Part shown: one piece after another, positions 16,767 through 24,540 of the stretch | How positions within the stretch are numbered: position 1 is the stretch's first letter | Layout of the letters: every line of letters starts with the position of its first letter | Assembly (NCBI RefSeq): GCF_001455965.1 | Contig: NZ_LKKO01000021.1 | Span: 42,799 to 106,798, forward strand | Length of the DNA: 64,000 nt | Origin: Methylobacterium sp. GXS13 | Lineage (GTDB): Bacteria > Pseudomonadota > Alphaproteobacteria > Rhizobiales > Beijerinckiaceae | Reading direction: 5' to 3' | Translations under genes and position numbers: made by a program | The notes under the pieces: generated by a model | Told to the model about the DNA's origin: nothing | What the model saw: the letters and a program-made list of their open reading frames with translations, nothing else | Databases searched by the model: none

Positions 16767-17858
16767 TCAGATTGTGACCGGCGCCGGGACGCCGTGGGCG
16801 GCAAAGAGCGCCCTCAGCTCATCGCGGGACTGTTCGAACAGTTTCACGGCCTTTCCGACCGACAGGCGACCTCGTTCGATGGCTTCGGCGATGGTCCGCG
16901 CAAAGTTCCGGGAGAAAAGCGGCGGCTTTTCATAGTTGGCGGGAGCCTCGGAGGGCACGACTTCGAGATGACGGGCTGTGGCACTGAGAAGCCGCAACGC
17001 GACAAGGCGCCAGTGCAACGCCTGCGTCGAGACTTGGAAGTGGTCGGCGACCGCACGCAGTCGGGTCGAACGTTCGGCGTTTCCGAGATCTCGCCACTCA
17101 CCGTAGCGCGCAAGGAGCCGTTGCGGCATCAGGAGCGCTGCGGCGAAGTTGTTGGCCAGCAACTCGACGCGGCCGCCGCCCTTCATGCTGGCACGCTCGA
17201 CGGGCTTAGGTGGCATCGTATCCCAAGTCAGGATGTGAAAGAATTCGTGCGCAAGGTCGAAGTTGCGCCGCCGCCCGTTGTCTCTGCGGTTTACTAGGAC
17301 AGCGTCCAGCTCCGGCAGGCGGCATGCCGCACCAGAGATCCCGTCCTCCATATCGACCATGAGCACGAGGATGCCGAAATCCTCCTCCATGACCTGCGGC
17401 AGCCGGCGTGCGGGAACGTCGCCCATCTTGTAGGCTAGGGTTATGCGCTCGCCCTCGGCCATCGCCTGCTCGAAGGTTGACCGTTCCCAGAGCCGGAGGC
17501 TGCGGCGCTCCGAAGGCCCCGGTCGCTCATCCATCGAGCTGAGGGAGCGATAGGCGGCGAGCCACCGGCCTGCCCGCTGCTGGTAGGCGGTGAGGGCCGT
17601 CGGTGAGCAGTCGAGCTGCCGCCAACTAAAGGCCCCCTCGCCGACAAGCCGGAAGGGGTCGGTGAAATAGTCGGGATCGAGTTCGAATCGGTCGATCAGC
17701 GCAACCAGCTCTTCCGGCTTGGCCTGACGCTCACCGCTCTCGATGTACGAGATGGTCTGGCGGTCGGCGATGCCGAGGATCTCGGCCACGCCCTCCTGAC
17801 TGAGGTTGTGCTCGTCGCGCAGCGCCTTCAGGCGCAGTCCGATGAGGGGGTTGGTCAT
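16767..17858 (-). CDS. Xre HTH - ImmA/IrrE metallopeptidase fusion
   Basis: 363 aa from ATG at 17858 (MTNPLIGLRLKALR). An alternative start at 17906 lies inside a perfect palindrome and would disrupt the likely operator, so it is rejected. Residues about 5-60 are an Xre-type HTH (LSQEGVAEILGIADRQTISY). Residues about 140-270 are an ImmA/IrrE (DUF955, COG2856) domain with the zinc motif HEFFH at 204-208 and a downstream LANNFAAALLMP segment typical of the family. Such proteins cleave phage-type or antitoxin regulators when triggered. The gene is followed within 15 bases by a PIN-like gene and preceded by another Xre regulator on the same strand. Confidence 0.87.
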   Translation of the reverse strand: MTNPLIGLRLKALRDEHNLSQEGVAEILGIADRQTISYIESGERQAKPEELVALIDRFELDPDYFTDPFRLVGEGAFSWRQLDCSPTALTAYQQRAGRWLAAYRSLSSMDERPGPSERRSLRLWERSTFEQAMAEGERITLAYKMGDVPARRLPQVMEEDFGILVLMVDMEDGISGAACRLPELDAVLVNRRDNGRRRNFDLAHEFFHILTWDTMPPKPVERASMKGGGRVELLANNFAAALLMPQRLLARYGEWRDLGNAERSTRLRAVADHFQVSTQALHWRLVALRLLSATARHLEVVPSEAPANYEKPPLFSRNFARTIAEAIERGRLSVGKAVKLFEQSRDELRALFAAHGVPAPVTI

Positions 17859-17882
17859 CACTCTCTCCACGCACCGATACAT

Positions 17883-17910
17883 AATCTTGCAAATTGAGAT
17901 TTGCAAGATT
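17883..17910. promoter_or_regulatory. perfect 12-bp palindrome, likely Xre operator
   Basis: AATCTTGCAAAT (17883-17894), a four-base loop TGAG, then its exact reverse complement ATTTGCAAGATT (17899-17910). It lies 24 bases upstream of the ATG of the Xre-ImmA/IrrE gene, where a promoter would be, and is far more AT-rich than the surroundings. Xre proteins bind such palindromes, so autoregulation is likely. An RNA hairpin is possible, but there is no U tract typical of a terminator. Confidence 0.7.
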
Positions 17911-17990
17911 TTGAGGTGCAGGGAGGCTCGCCCCAGGCTTGGTCCTTTGGCGTGTGTCGAACAGGAGACGAGCGACTGCCGCCTGCGATT

Positions 17991-18743
17991 TCATGCGAGG
18001 TGTGGGAGGTACCCGGGACCTGGCTGCACCGATCGTTTGTCGACAAGGATCGTGCGCCTTTTAGGTGCGCCCGGATCGGACAGCTTCGGTGTGAGCGTGA
18101 TGATGGCAACCTTCCAGTTAGGCATGCCGGGAAGGGGAGCGTCCATGACGCCGACAAGGACGGTTACCCCGCGATGTCGGAACTCGGCGACCGCGGCGAG
18201 CAGGTCGTTGCACAGGTCACGCCGCCGGTCGGGCTCGCCACAGCCGATGGCATGCGGCCCCATCACCATCGAGGCGACGTCCATCCACTCCGTCAGTCCC
18301 TCGACCTGTGCGTCGTAGGCCGGCCCCAGCTCCGGACGGTGAATCAGGAGCGCCTGCGATGCGGCGACCATGCGAACCTGGCGGTGGGTCTCGAATGGGC
18401 TGACCGCGACCGGTTCGAGATGGCCCATCTCTTCGACGAATTGGGCTGCGGCCTCCTCTCGCGGAATGGGAATGCGCGGCTCAGTGAAGGCGCCACGCTC
18501 GTAACCGAGCGCCTGGGCGATCCTGTCGAGGCTTTCGGCTCCGACCGGCTCGGCCCGCTCCACCCGCTCGACGGTCGACAGCGAGACCCGTGCGAAGTCC
18601 GCGAGGGTCTCTTTCTTCCATTGCCGCAGGCTCCGGCCCATCCTGGTCACCATCGCGACAAGCTCGACGGGCGGGACGTGGTGGACCCCTTGTGGGGGAG
18701 GCGGCATCGCTGCCAGCCGGTCGATGATCTCCTTGGGCGTCAT
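17991..18743 (-). CDS. Xre family regulator with large C-terminal domain
   Basis: 250 aa from ATG at 18743, which has a strong GGAAGGAG ribosome site; the open frame extends 16 codons further upstream without a better site. The HTH lies at about residues 30-75 (LRQWKKETLADFARVSLSTV, then VERVERAE), a divergent Xre type. The remaining about 170 residues include EWMDVASMVMGPHAIGCG and a hydrophobic strand pair (VTVLVGVMDAPLP, WKVAIITLTPK) and may form a sensor domain. It is transcribed toward the Xre-ImmA/IrrE gene, 132 bases upstream of it, so it may control or be part of the same module. No homologue function known to me. Confidence 0.72.
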   Translation of the reverse strand: MTPKEIIDRLAAMPPPPQGVHHVPPVELVAMVTRMGRSLRQWKKETLADFARVSLSTVERVERAEPVGAESLDRIAQALGYERGAFTEPRIPIPREEAAAQFVEEMGHLEPVAVSPFETHRQVRMVAASQALLIHRPELGPAYDAQVEGLTEWMDVASMVMGPHAIGCGEPDRRRDLCNDLLAAVAEFRHRGVTVLVGVMDAPLPGMPNWKVAIITLTPKLSDPGAPKRRTILVDKRSVQPGPGYLPHLA

Positions 18744-19103
18744 GTCCTGCTCCTTCCGACGCATGGAAGGTGGCCCAGGCTTCACGGGCAAAGGAGCCCG
18801 AAAAACCCTTCAGGGCATCTTGGCTGACAAGCGAAGACGGGTCGACAATCGAGATATAACGCCAAGGCTCACGCGTTACGGACGCTGCTCCTTTGCCAGG
18901 CGGCGCCGGAAGGCTGCGGGGCGGCAGGGCACACAAATCACCCGACGCATCCGCCAAGCCCGCTGCGTGCCCCGGGAGGGGCGGCTGACCTGCAGGCTAG
19001 GCTTATCCACACCTGGATCCCCGGGGACAAATCGGGGTCATATCCTCATTCGACGCAAGTCGCCGCTGAGCGGTGACAAGGACTTACGGCGGTATGAGGT
19101 AAA
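18744..19103. other. gap between Xre gene and tRNA-Ser
   Basis: About 360 bases of intergenic DNA at the edge of the accessory island. It must hold the promoter for the minus-strand Xre gene and lies downstream of the 3' end of tRNA-Ser. A search by eye for a duplicate of the tRNA 3' end (an attachment site) did not find one here. No integrase, RNA gene or repeat is supported. Confidence 0.4.
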
Positions 19104-19195
19104 TGGCGGAGACGGAGGGATTCGAACCCTCGATACCCCTTTCGGGGTATGCTCATTTAGCAAACGAGTGCCTTCAGCCGCTCGGCCACGTCTCC
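19104..19195 (-). tRNA. tRNA-Ser (GCU anticodon)
   Basis: Minus-strand cloverleaf with acceptor stem GGAGACG paired to CGTCTCC, D-arm GTGGCCGAGCGGCTGAAGGC, anticodon loop TTGCTAA (anticodon GCT, at 19159-19161), the long serine-type variable arm ATACCCCGAAAGGGGTAT, and the T-arm GGTTCGAATCC. The CCA tail is encoded. The long variable arm and the anticodon agree on serine. Its 3' end faces the accessory island, a common integration site. Confidence 0.97.
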
Positions 19196-19207
19196 GGCGC
19201 TCTGGCT

Positions 19208-20059
19208 CTAGAAGGTCGGACCGGGCGGGTCAACCCGATCCGGGCCGGTCGTTGTGCGGCGGCGGCGTTCGTAGTGCTTGGCGATGCGCAGATGGCGCGA
19301 CATGGCGTAGTTCATGGCCGTCAGGAAGCCGTAGGTGCCGCGCAAGACGTGGCGTCGGCCGAGATAGGCCTTGAGGAAATTGCCCGGCAGCTCGACGAAG
19401 ACGCGCCAAGTGGGGATCACCACGCCGCGGGCTTCGAGGTCGTCCGCCTGCTGGTCGGAATAGCGGTTCAGCTTGTCCAGCTGGTCGCCCAGCGAGCGCA
19501 CCGAGAAATGGTGGATGACGCCCCGGAGGCGGCCGGGCTTGACCCCGGGCTCCAGGGCGACGCGGTCGTGGACCGGGGAGGGGGCGTAGCGCCCCCGGTC
19601 CTTGCGGTAGAGCCGCACCGGCGTGAGCTTGTAGGCCCAGGGATGAGGCCGGCCCTCGCCGGGGAAGACTTCCGCGATGCCGATTCGCCAGGCCGGCCGG
19701 CGCGGCTCGCCGGCGGTGAACAGGGCGCGGATTTCGGCGGCGAGGTCGGCGGGGACGACCTCGTCGGCGTCGAGGTTCAGGAGCCAGACGTGCCGGCACT
19801 GCTCCTCGGCGAAGCGCTTCTGAGGGCCGTAGCCCGGCCAGGGATTGTGAATCATCCGGGCGCCGAGCGAAGCCGCGAGCGCCTGGGTTCCGTCCGTGGA
19901 GCCCGAATCGACCACCAAGAGGTCGTCGGTTAGGTCGCGTACCGCCCGGATCGTCGCGCCGATCCGATCCGCCTCGTTGCGGGCGATGATGAAGATCGAC
20001 AGCGGTAGCGGCGCGGCGCCCGCCCGCGGGGCCGTCGAGCCCATGGGAGCGTCGGTCAC
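19208..20059 (-). CDS. glycosyltransferase family 2 protein (WaaE/KdtX-like)
   Basis: 283 aa. The GT2 core is clear: LSIFIIARNEADRIGATIRA at the start, VVDSGSTDGT near residue 50, and the DxD-type LLNLDADEVVP near residue 95. These match the KdtX/WaaE-like family that adds sugars to lipopolysaccharide core or glycolipids. GTG at 20059 overlaps the lysA stop by four bases (GTGA); an ATG five codons in, at 20044, is the alternative. The C-terminal region is basic (YERRRRTTT). It is a cytoplasmic, probably membrane-associated enzyme. The acceptor is not evident from context. Confidence 0.85.
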   Translation of the reverse strand: MTDAPMGSTAPRAGAAPLPLSIFIIARNEADRIGATIRAVRDLTDDLLVVDSGSTDGTQALAASLGARMIHNPWPGYGPQKRFAEEQCRHVWLLNLDADEVVPADLAAEIRALFTAGEPRRPAWRIGIAEVFPGEGRPHPWAYKLTPVRLYRKDRGRYAPSPVHDRVALEPGVKPGRLRGVIHHFSVRSLGDQLDKLNRYSDQQADDLEARGVVIPTWRVFVELPGNFLKAYLGRRHVLRGTYGFLTAMNYAMSRHLRIAKHYERRRRTTTGPDRVDPPGPTF

Positions 20060-21324
20060 GCCAGCCAGTCCGGCATCCGGTCGAGGGCGATCAGCGCCTC
20101 CACGCTGACCCGCGGCCGCACCACGGCCGCTTGGTCGCCGCGCACCAGCACCTCCGGCACCAGGGCGCGGGTGTTGTAGGTGCAAGCCTGGACCGCCCCG
20201 TAGGCGCCGGCACTCATCACGGCGATCAGGTCGCCGGCCTTCACCGCCGGCATCTCGCGGTTGAGGGCGAGATAGTCGCCGGTCTCGCAGACCGGGCCGA
20301 CCACGTCGGCGACGATGCGGGGCGTGTCCGGCCCCGGCTCGGCCACCGGGCGCAGGCCGTGATAGGCCTCGTACAGGGTCGGGCGGATCAGGTCGTTCAT
20401 CGCGGCGTCGACGATCACGAAGGTGCGCCCCTCGGAGTGCTTCACGTACAGCACCCGGGTCACCAGGATCCCGGCATTGCCGCAAATCATCCGGCCGATC
20501 TCGAAGACCGGGCGCAGGCCGAGCGGAGCGAAATGCGGCCGCAGGGTCGCGGCCAGGGCGGCGGGGTCGGGCGGTGGGGCGTTGTCGTCGCGGTACGGGA
20601 TGCCGAGGCCGCCGCCGAAATCGATGTGGCGCAGGGGATGGCCCGCCGCCAGGAGTTGCCGGGCGAGGTCGGCGAGCAGCCGTGCCGCGCTGGCGAAGGG
20701 CGCGAGGTCGGTGATCTGGCTGCCGATATGCATGTCGACGCCGTGGATCGCGATGCCCGGCAGGGTCGCGGCCGCGGCGTAGACCGCCGGCGCCCGGGTG
20801 ATCGGGATGCCGAACTTGTTCTCGTACTTGCCGGTGGAGATCTTGGCGTGGGTGCCGGCATCCACGTCCGGGTTGACCCGCACCGAGACGGGGGCGGTCA
20901 GGCCGAGGCCCACGGCCGTCTCGGAGAGCTGGGCCAGTTCCGGCTCGCTCTCGACGTTGAAGCAGAAGATCCCGGCTTGGAGCGCGGCCACCATCTCGTC
21001 CCGGGTCTTGCCGACGCCGGAGAACACGATCTTGGCCGGATCGACCCCGGCCGCGAGCGCCCGATGCAGCTCGCCGCCGGAGACGATGTCCATGCCGGCG
21101 CCCTGGGCCGCGAGGGTCCGCAGCACGGCCTGATTCGAATTCGCCTTCATGGCGAAGCAGACCAGCGCGTCGTCGCCCGCGAAGGCCTGGGCGAACACGC
21201 GGTAGTGCCGCTCCAGGGTGGCGCTGCTGTAACAGTAGAACGGCGTGCCGACCTCCGCGGCGAGGCCCGTCAGGTCGACGTCCTCGGCCTGCAGGCGGCC
21301 TTCGCGATAGTGGAAATGGTGCAT
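20056..21324 (-). CDS. lysA: diaminopimelate decarboxylase
   Basis: 422 aa, normal length for LysA. The enzyme decarboxylates meso-diaminopimelate to L-lysine, the last step of lysine synthesis, with PLP. The PLP lysine is Lys60 in CFAMKANSNQAV. HGVDMHIGSQI, IDFGGGLGIPY and the C-terminal SAGAYGAVQACTYN segment belong to the fold type III barrel and substrate site. ATG at 21324 starts the family domain; the frame is open further upstream, but that region belongs to the preceding lipoprotein gene area. The lptM-like lipoprotein gene lies just upstream on the same strand, a common arrangement. Confidence 0.96.
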   Translation of the reverse strand: MHHFHYREGRLQAEDVDLTGLAAEVGTPFYCYSSATLERHYRVFAQAFAGDDALVCFAMKANSNQAVLRTLAAQGAGMDIVSGGELHRALAAGVDPAKIVFSGVGKTRDEMVAALQAGIFCFNVESEPELAQLSETAVGLGLTAPVSVRVNPDVDAGTHAKISTGKYENKFGIPITRAPAVYAAAATLPGIAIHGVDMHIGSQITDLAPFASAARLLADLARQLLAAGHPLRHIDFGGGLGIPYRDDNAPPPDPAALAATLRPHFAPLGLRPVFEIGRMICGNAGILVTRVLYVKHSEGRTFVIVDAAMNDLIRPTLYEAYHGLRPVAEPGPDTPRIVADVVGPVCETGDYLALNREMPAVKAGDLIAVMSAGAYGAVQACTYNTRALVPEVLVRGDQAAVVRPRVSVEALIALDRMPDWLA

Positions 21325-21439
21325 CTCGGCCGAGTCTCTCCAGCATGCCGGAGCGCGGGGTGTTTCCCGTGAAACATCCCGGCCGCCTGCCGGCGGGCAC
21401 CCATCGACGGGTGCGGGGCGGGGCTCCGGCAGAAGCCGT

Positions 21440-21787
21440 CTACAGCAGCGGATCGAGAATGAAAGGCTCCTTAGGGACCCGGTAACCGCGCTTCGCGCCG
21501 CGGCTGGAATCGATCGGCGCCCCGGTGCCACCCGGCGGAACCGCCGCGATGGAAAGTTCGTCCCCGGACCGCACGCCAGCCGCTGTCGGCTCTTCCGCAC
21601 CGCCGCCGAGGCCGACCGAGACCGGCAGGGTCCGGCGGCCGTTGACCGCGTCGGATCCCGCCTGGGCCGTCGGCGTCGGCGCCGCCGTCTGGGGCGGCTC
21701 GAGAGCGCCCCGCCGTCCGCAGGCGGAGACTGCCAGGGCGACGAGGCCGGACACGGCAAGGAGCTTCAGGGCGGGAGACGACAGCAT
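21440..21787 (-). CDS. lptM: LptM-like small lipoprotein
   Basis: 115 aa. A short signal peptide ends in a lipobox (LALAVSAC-type; VSACGRRGAL with the lipidated Cys near residue 23), followed by the G-R-R-G-x-L-x-x-P pattern of the LptM/YifL family, which helps LptD assemble for LPS export in enterobacteria. The rest is a Pro/Ala/Gly-rich linker, longer than in E. coli. It lies directly upstream of lysA on the same strand, as often seen for this family. The assignment rests on the lipobox context and neighbourhood. Confidence 0.75.
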   Translation of the reverse strand: MLSSPALKLLAVSGLVALAVSACGRRGALEPPQTAAPTPTAQAGSDAVNGRRTLPVSVGLGGGAEEPTAAGVRSGDELSIAAVPPGGTGAPIDSSRGAKRGYRVPKEPFILDPLL

Positions 21788-21903
21788 CGCGCGCGGGTCC
21801 GACGGGCTCGGCGCCGGCGCTCGATGGCCGGCGGGAGCGTTAGCTTACCGGTTGCCGGGCGCCGGCGCGAGCGCGGCGCCGCCACACGCGTCCGGGTCTT
21901 GCC

Positions 21904-22221
21904 TCAGCCGCGCCGCTCCTTGGTGCCCTGGGCGCCCTGCTTGCCCTTGGCGGGGGCGTCCTGCTGCTGCTGGGCCTCGTAGGCGTCGATCGCCCGGCGG
22001 CAATTCTCGCTGAGCTTCTTCCAGTTTTTCTGGAAGCAGGCATCGGTGGCCGGATCGTCTGGGGCCAGGTTGCCGCAATAGGTGAGATAATCCCCGGTGC
22101 AGTACTTCTTGAGGGTCTCGTTGCCGCGCTTCGACTGCTGCGCCGCGGCCGGAAGCGTCAGGGCGGAGGCCGCCGCGACGGCGAGAAGGATTGGCTTCAG
22201 GCGCATGAGGATACGTACCAT
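21904..22221 (-). CDS. small secreted Cys-containing protein of unknown function
   Basis: 105 aa from ATG at 22221, or 100 aa from a second ATG at 22206, which gives a cleaner signal peptide (LKPILLAVAAASALTLPAAA). After cleavage the protein has four Cys in KYCTGDYLTYC, DACFQK and ENCRRA, spaced like small Cys-rich repeat proteins that form two disulfides. The C-terminus is a Gln/Lys/Gly-rich tail. I do not recognise a function. It is predicted to be periplasmic. Confidence 0.65.
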   Translation of the reverse strand: MVRILMRLKPILLAVAAASALTLPAAAQQSKRGNETLKKYCTGDYLTYCGNLAPDDPATDACFQKNWKKLSENCRRAIDAYEAQQQQDAPAKGKQGAQGTKERRG

Positions 22222-22333
22222 CTCTCGGAGTCAGGAATGTCGGGATCAATCCCGGTTGCGATGATGCCTTTGCATGGTCGAAACAAGGCAATCCGCAAAC
22301 GTTTCTGAGTGACAATCAGCCATTGCGGCTCGG

Positions 22334-23035
22334 TCAGACGCGCTCGGGCTGCGGAGCGGGAAACGCCGCCTTGGGCATCCGGTTCGAACCGGTTAGGGCG
22401 TCGGCGACCTCAGTGATCCGCCTGCGGAGATCGGCGTTCTCGCCCTCGAAGCCGCTCTGGCGGTCCGCAAGAGTCTGCGCGAGGGCCTCCTCGGCCGCCT
22501 TCAAGCTGGCACGCAGATCGTCGCGCTCAGCCGTCAGGGCCGACTTCTCACTCTGCGGCTGATCGGCGCCTCGGCCCTGCCGAACCGCCAGGAGGCTGTC
22601 GAGGAGGTCCGCATGCGCCTCCTCAAGGGCACGCAGCGTGGCGAAGCTCGCGGTGCCGTCCTCGCGGGCGCTGGTCAGCTCGGTCTCGAGTTCCCGGGTC
22701 TTAGCCTGCGCTTGCGCGATCTCGGCATCGCGCGCGGCCACGTCGCGGGCGAGGGCGGCGGCCCGCATCGCACCGGCGCCGATCGCAGCGAGATCCTCGT
22801 GGCGCTTGGCCTGCACGGTCTCGACCCGACGTTCCAGGCGCCGCTGCTGCACGGCGAACTGCGCGCGCAGAAAGTCACGCTCCGCTGCGATCTCAGCCGG
22901 CGACAGCGGCAGCCGGGCCTCGGCGCGTCGCCGTGCCAGACGCGCGGCACGCGCGTTAAGCGCCGGGAGCAGTAGCAAGCCGCACAGGCTCGCCGCCAGG
23001 AAACCCAGCGCGAAGATCATCACGGTTTCGATCAC
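22334..23035 (-). CDS. membrane-anchored coiled-coil protein, unknown function
   Basis: 233 aa starting at GTG 23035 (an ATG five codons in, at 23020, is equally plausible). One N-terminal transmembrane helix (MIFALGFLAASLCGLLLLPA) is followed by a basic patch, then about 150 residues of high-confidence heptad pattern rich in Ala, Glu, Leu and Arg (AEIAQAQAKTRELETELTSA), typical of a long coiled coil projecting into the cytoplasm. No catalytic motif is seen. The organisation resembles small membrane-linked structural proteins, but no family name is justified. Confidence 0.7.
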   Translation of the reverse strand: MIETVMIFALGFLAASLCGLLLLPALNARAARLARRRAEARLPLSPAEIAAERDFLRAQFAVQQRRLERRVETVQAKRHEDLAAIGAGAMRAAALARDVAARDAEIAQAQAKTRELETELTSAREDGTASFATLRALEEAHADLLDSLLAVRQGRGADQPQSEKSALTAERDDLRASLKAAEEALAQTLADRQSGFEGENADLRRRITEVADALTGSNRMPKAAFPAPQPERV

Positions 23036-23129
23036 GAGGGAGCAGCCCGCGCATGCAGCCGGAAGGCCCGGCCGAGGATCAGTCTAACCCAGGTCGGTTG
23101 CCGGGGCGAACTCAAGCTACGCTCATCAA

Positions 23130-23750
23130 TCAGAACGGGTTCCAGGTCGCCTCTCGGGTGAATTTGAGATAGCCGACGTTGATGCCCAGCCGGGCGCCGA
23201 CGCCACTGCGGATCGGCACCACGATGATGCGGTCGCTCACCACCGCGGTCATGCCGAAGCCGCCCACCAGATAGGCCGAGCCGTCGACGCCGCCGAAGCG
23301 ACGGAACAGGTCGCGCACGTTCGGCAGGTTGTAGACCAGCATCATGGTGCGGGCGCCGTCGCCGCCGATGTCGAAGCCGAGGGACGGCCCCTGCCAGTAG
23401 ACGTGCTTCTGCCCGGCATTGCGGGTGTAGAGCGTACCCTCGCCGTAGCGGACGCCGGCCACCACCGCGCCGCCGCCCTCCTGGCCGAGGATGTAGCCGT
23501 TCGGCTCACCCCAGCGGCGCCCCGCCTCCTCGACGGTGAGCGCCAGGCCGCGGGAGACCGAGCCGAAGAACCGGTGGCCGGATTCCACGATCTCGCCGGG
23601 GCGGAAGGTCTCGGGTGTGTCGAGGTCCTCGCCGCGCGCCAGCGCCGTGCCGAGGCCGGCGAGGCCCGCCAGCGGCGTGCCCAGTGCCAAGCCGAGGCCC
23701 GCGCGGAGCAGATGGCGGCGATGGGTGCCGCGTTCGTCTCGTGCCGTCAT
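23130..23750 (-). CDS. eipA: DUF1134 / EipA family cell envelope protein
   Basis: 206 aa. ATG at 23750 has a GAGGAGG ribosome site. An N-terminal segment with an arginine pair (HRRHLLRAGLGLALG) forms a Tat- or Sec-like signal. The mature part (SGHRFFGSVSRGLALTVEEA, GPSLGFDIGGDGARTMMLVY and a final strand region GARLGINVGYLKFT) matches the DUF1134 family, whose Brucella member EipA affects cell-envelope integrity. It is probably periplasmic. The identity with EipA is by family; its role here is inferred. Confidence 0.85.
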   Translation of the reverse strand: MTARDERGTHRRHLLRAGLGLALGTPLAGLAGLGTALARGEDLDTPETFRPGEIVESGHRFFGSVSRGLALTVEEAGRRWGEPNGYILGQEGGGAVVAGVRYGEGTLYTRNAGQKHVYWQGPSLGFDIGGDGARTMMLVYNLPNVRDLFRRFGGVDGSAYLVGGFGMTAVVSDRIIVVPIRSGVGARLGINVGYLKFTREATWNPF

Positions 23751-24003
23751 CGTTGCCTCCTCGCGCGGTTCGACGGCAGCATCGGATCCGGGCCGATGCC
23801 GCCGGTCTTCGACTCCGCATCATTCCGAAAGGCGGTGATCACCTTTCAGGGCGATGCTGTAACGGTTGGTGTGGCGGATCTAGGCCGCCGCACCCACGGG
23901 TCGGTCTCGGCCGCACCCCGATCGGGATCGGCCTCACGACGGGCCCGCTCTCCGGGACGGCGCGGACCGATACGTCGGACCAGCTTCGGAGGAAAACCGC
24001 AAG

Positions 24004-24540
24004 ATGTGGTTAACGCGCTCTGACGCCGCCCCCGCTCCGGGTTCGATCCGTGTCGGGATCTTCGGCCTGCGCCGGATCGCGCCGCTACGGGTCCTCGTTG
24101 CGATCCTGATCACGGCCTGCGTGCCAGCGACGGCCGAGCCGTCGGTGGCGATGATCGAGCTGCTGGCGCTCGAGGGATTCGATCCGGTCAGCTACTTCGT
24201 GAAAGAGGGACCGCTGGCCGGCTCCGCGCGGTTCGAGCTGACCTGGGGCGGCCGGGTCTGGCGCTTCGCCAGCGGCGCCGACCGGGCTGCCTTCCGAGAC
24301 AACCCCGAGGTCTACACCCCGCGGCTCGGCGGCTTCGACGCCGCCGGCATCCTGGACGGGCGCTTGGTCGATGCCGACCCCTTGGTCTTCGCGGTGATCG
24401 GCGAGCGTCTTTACCTGTTCCGGGACGGGGAGCGGCGCGCCCGGTTCCTGGCAGACCCCGACCTGGCCCGGCAGGCGGAAGCCGCCTGGCCTGGCCTACA
24501 GGACCTGCTGGACGTGCCGATCAGGGATGCGCCGCGCTGA
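24004..24540 (+). CDS. YHS domain-containing exported protein
   Basis: 178 aa. A hydrophobic N-terminal segment (APLRVLVAILITACVPATAE) looks like a signal peptide with a cysteine, possibly a lipoprotein. The segment LALEGFDPVSYFVKEGPLAG and WRFASGADRAAFRDNPEVYTPR is the YHS-domain pattern (small metal- or redox-linked domain common in periplasmic copper or iron proteins). ATG at 24004 has GGAGGAAA upstream. Its 3' end overlaps that of the convergent cysQ gene by 20 bases. The Cys of the YHS metal site is not clearly present, so function is uncertain. Confidence 0.75.
   Translation: MWLTRSDAAPAPGSIRVGIFGLRRIAPLRVLVAILITACVPATAEPSVAMIELLALEGFDPVSYFVKEGPLAGSARFELTWGGRVWRFASGADRAAFRDNPEVYTPRLGGFDAAGILDGRLVDADPLVFAVIGERLYLFRDGERRARFLADPDLARQAEAAWPGLQDLLDVPIRDAPR

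Noticed and set aside
19208..21400. Single 730-codon minus-strand protein through lysA
   Set aside because: The upper part is lysA in another frame; only the GT2 domain from 20059 is real in this frame.
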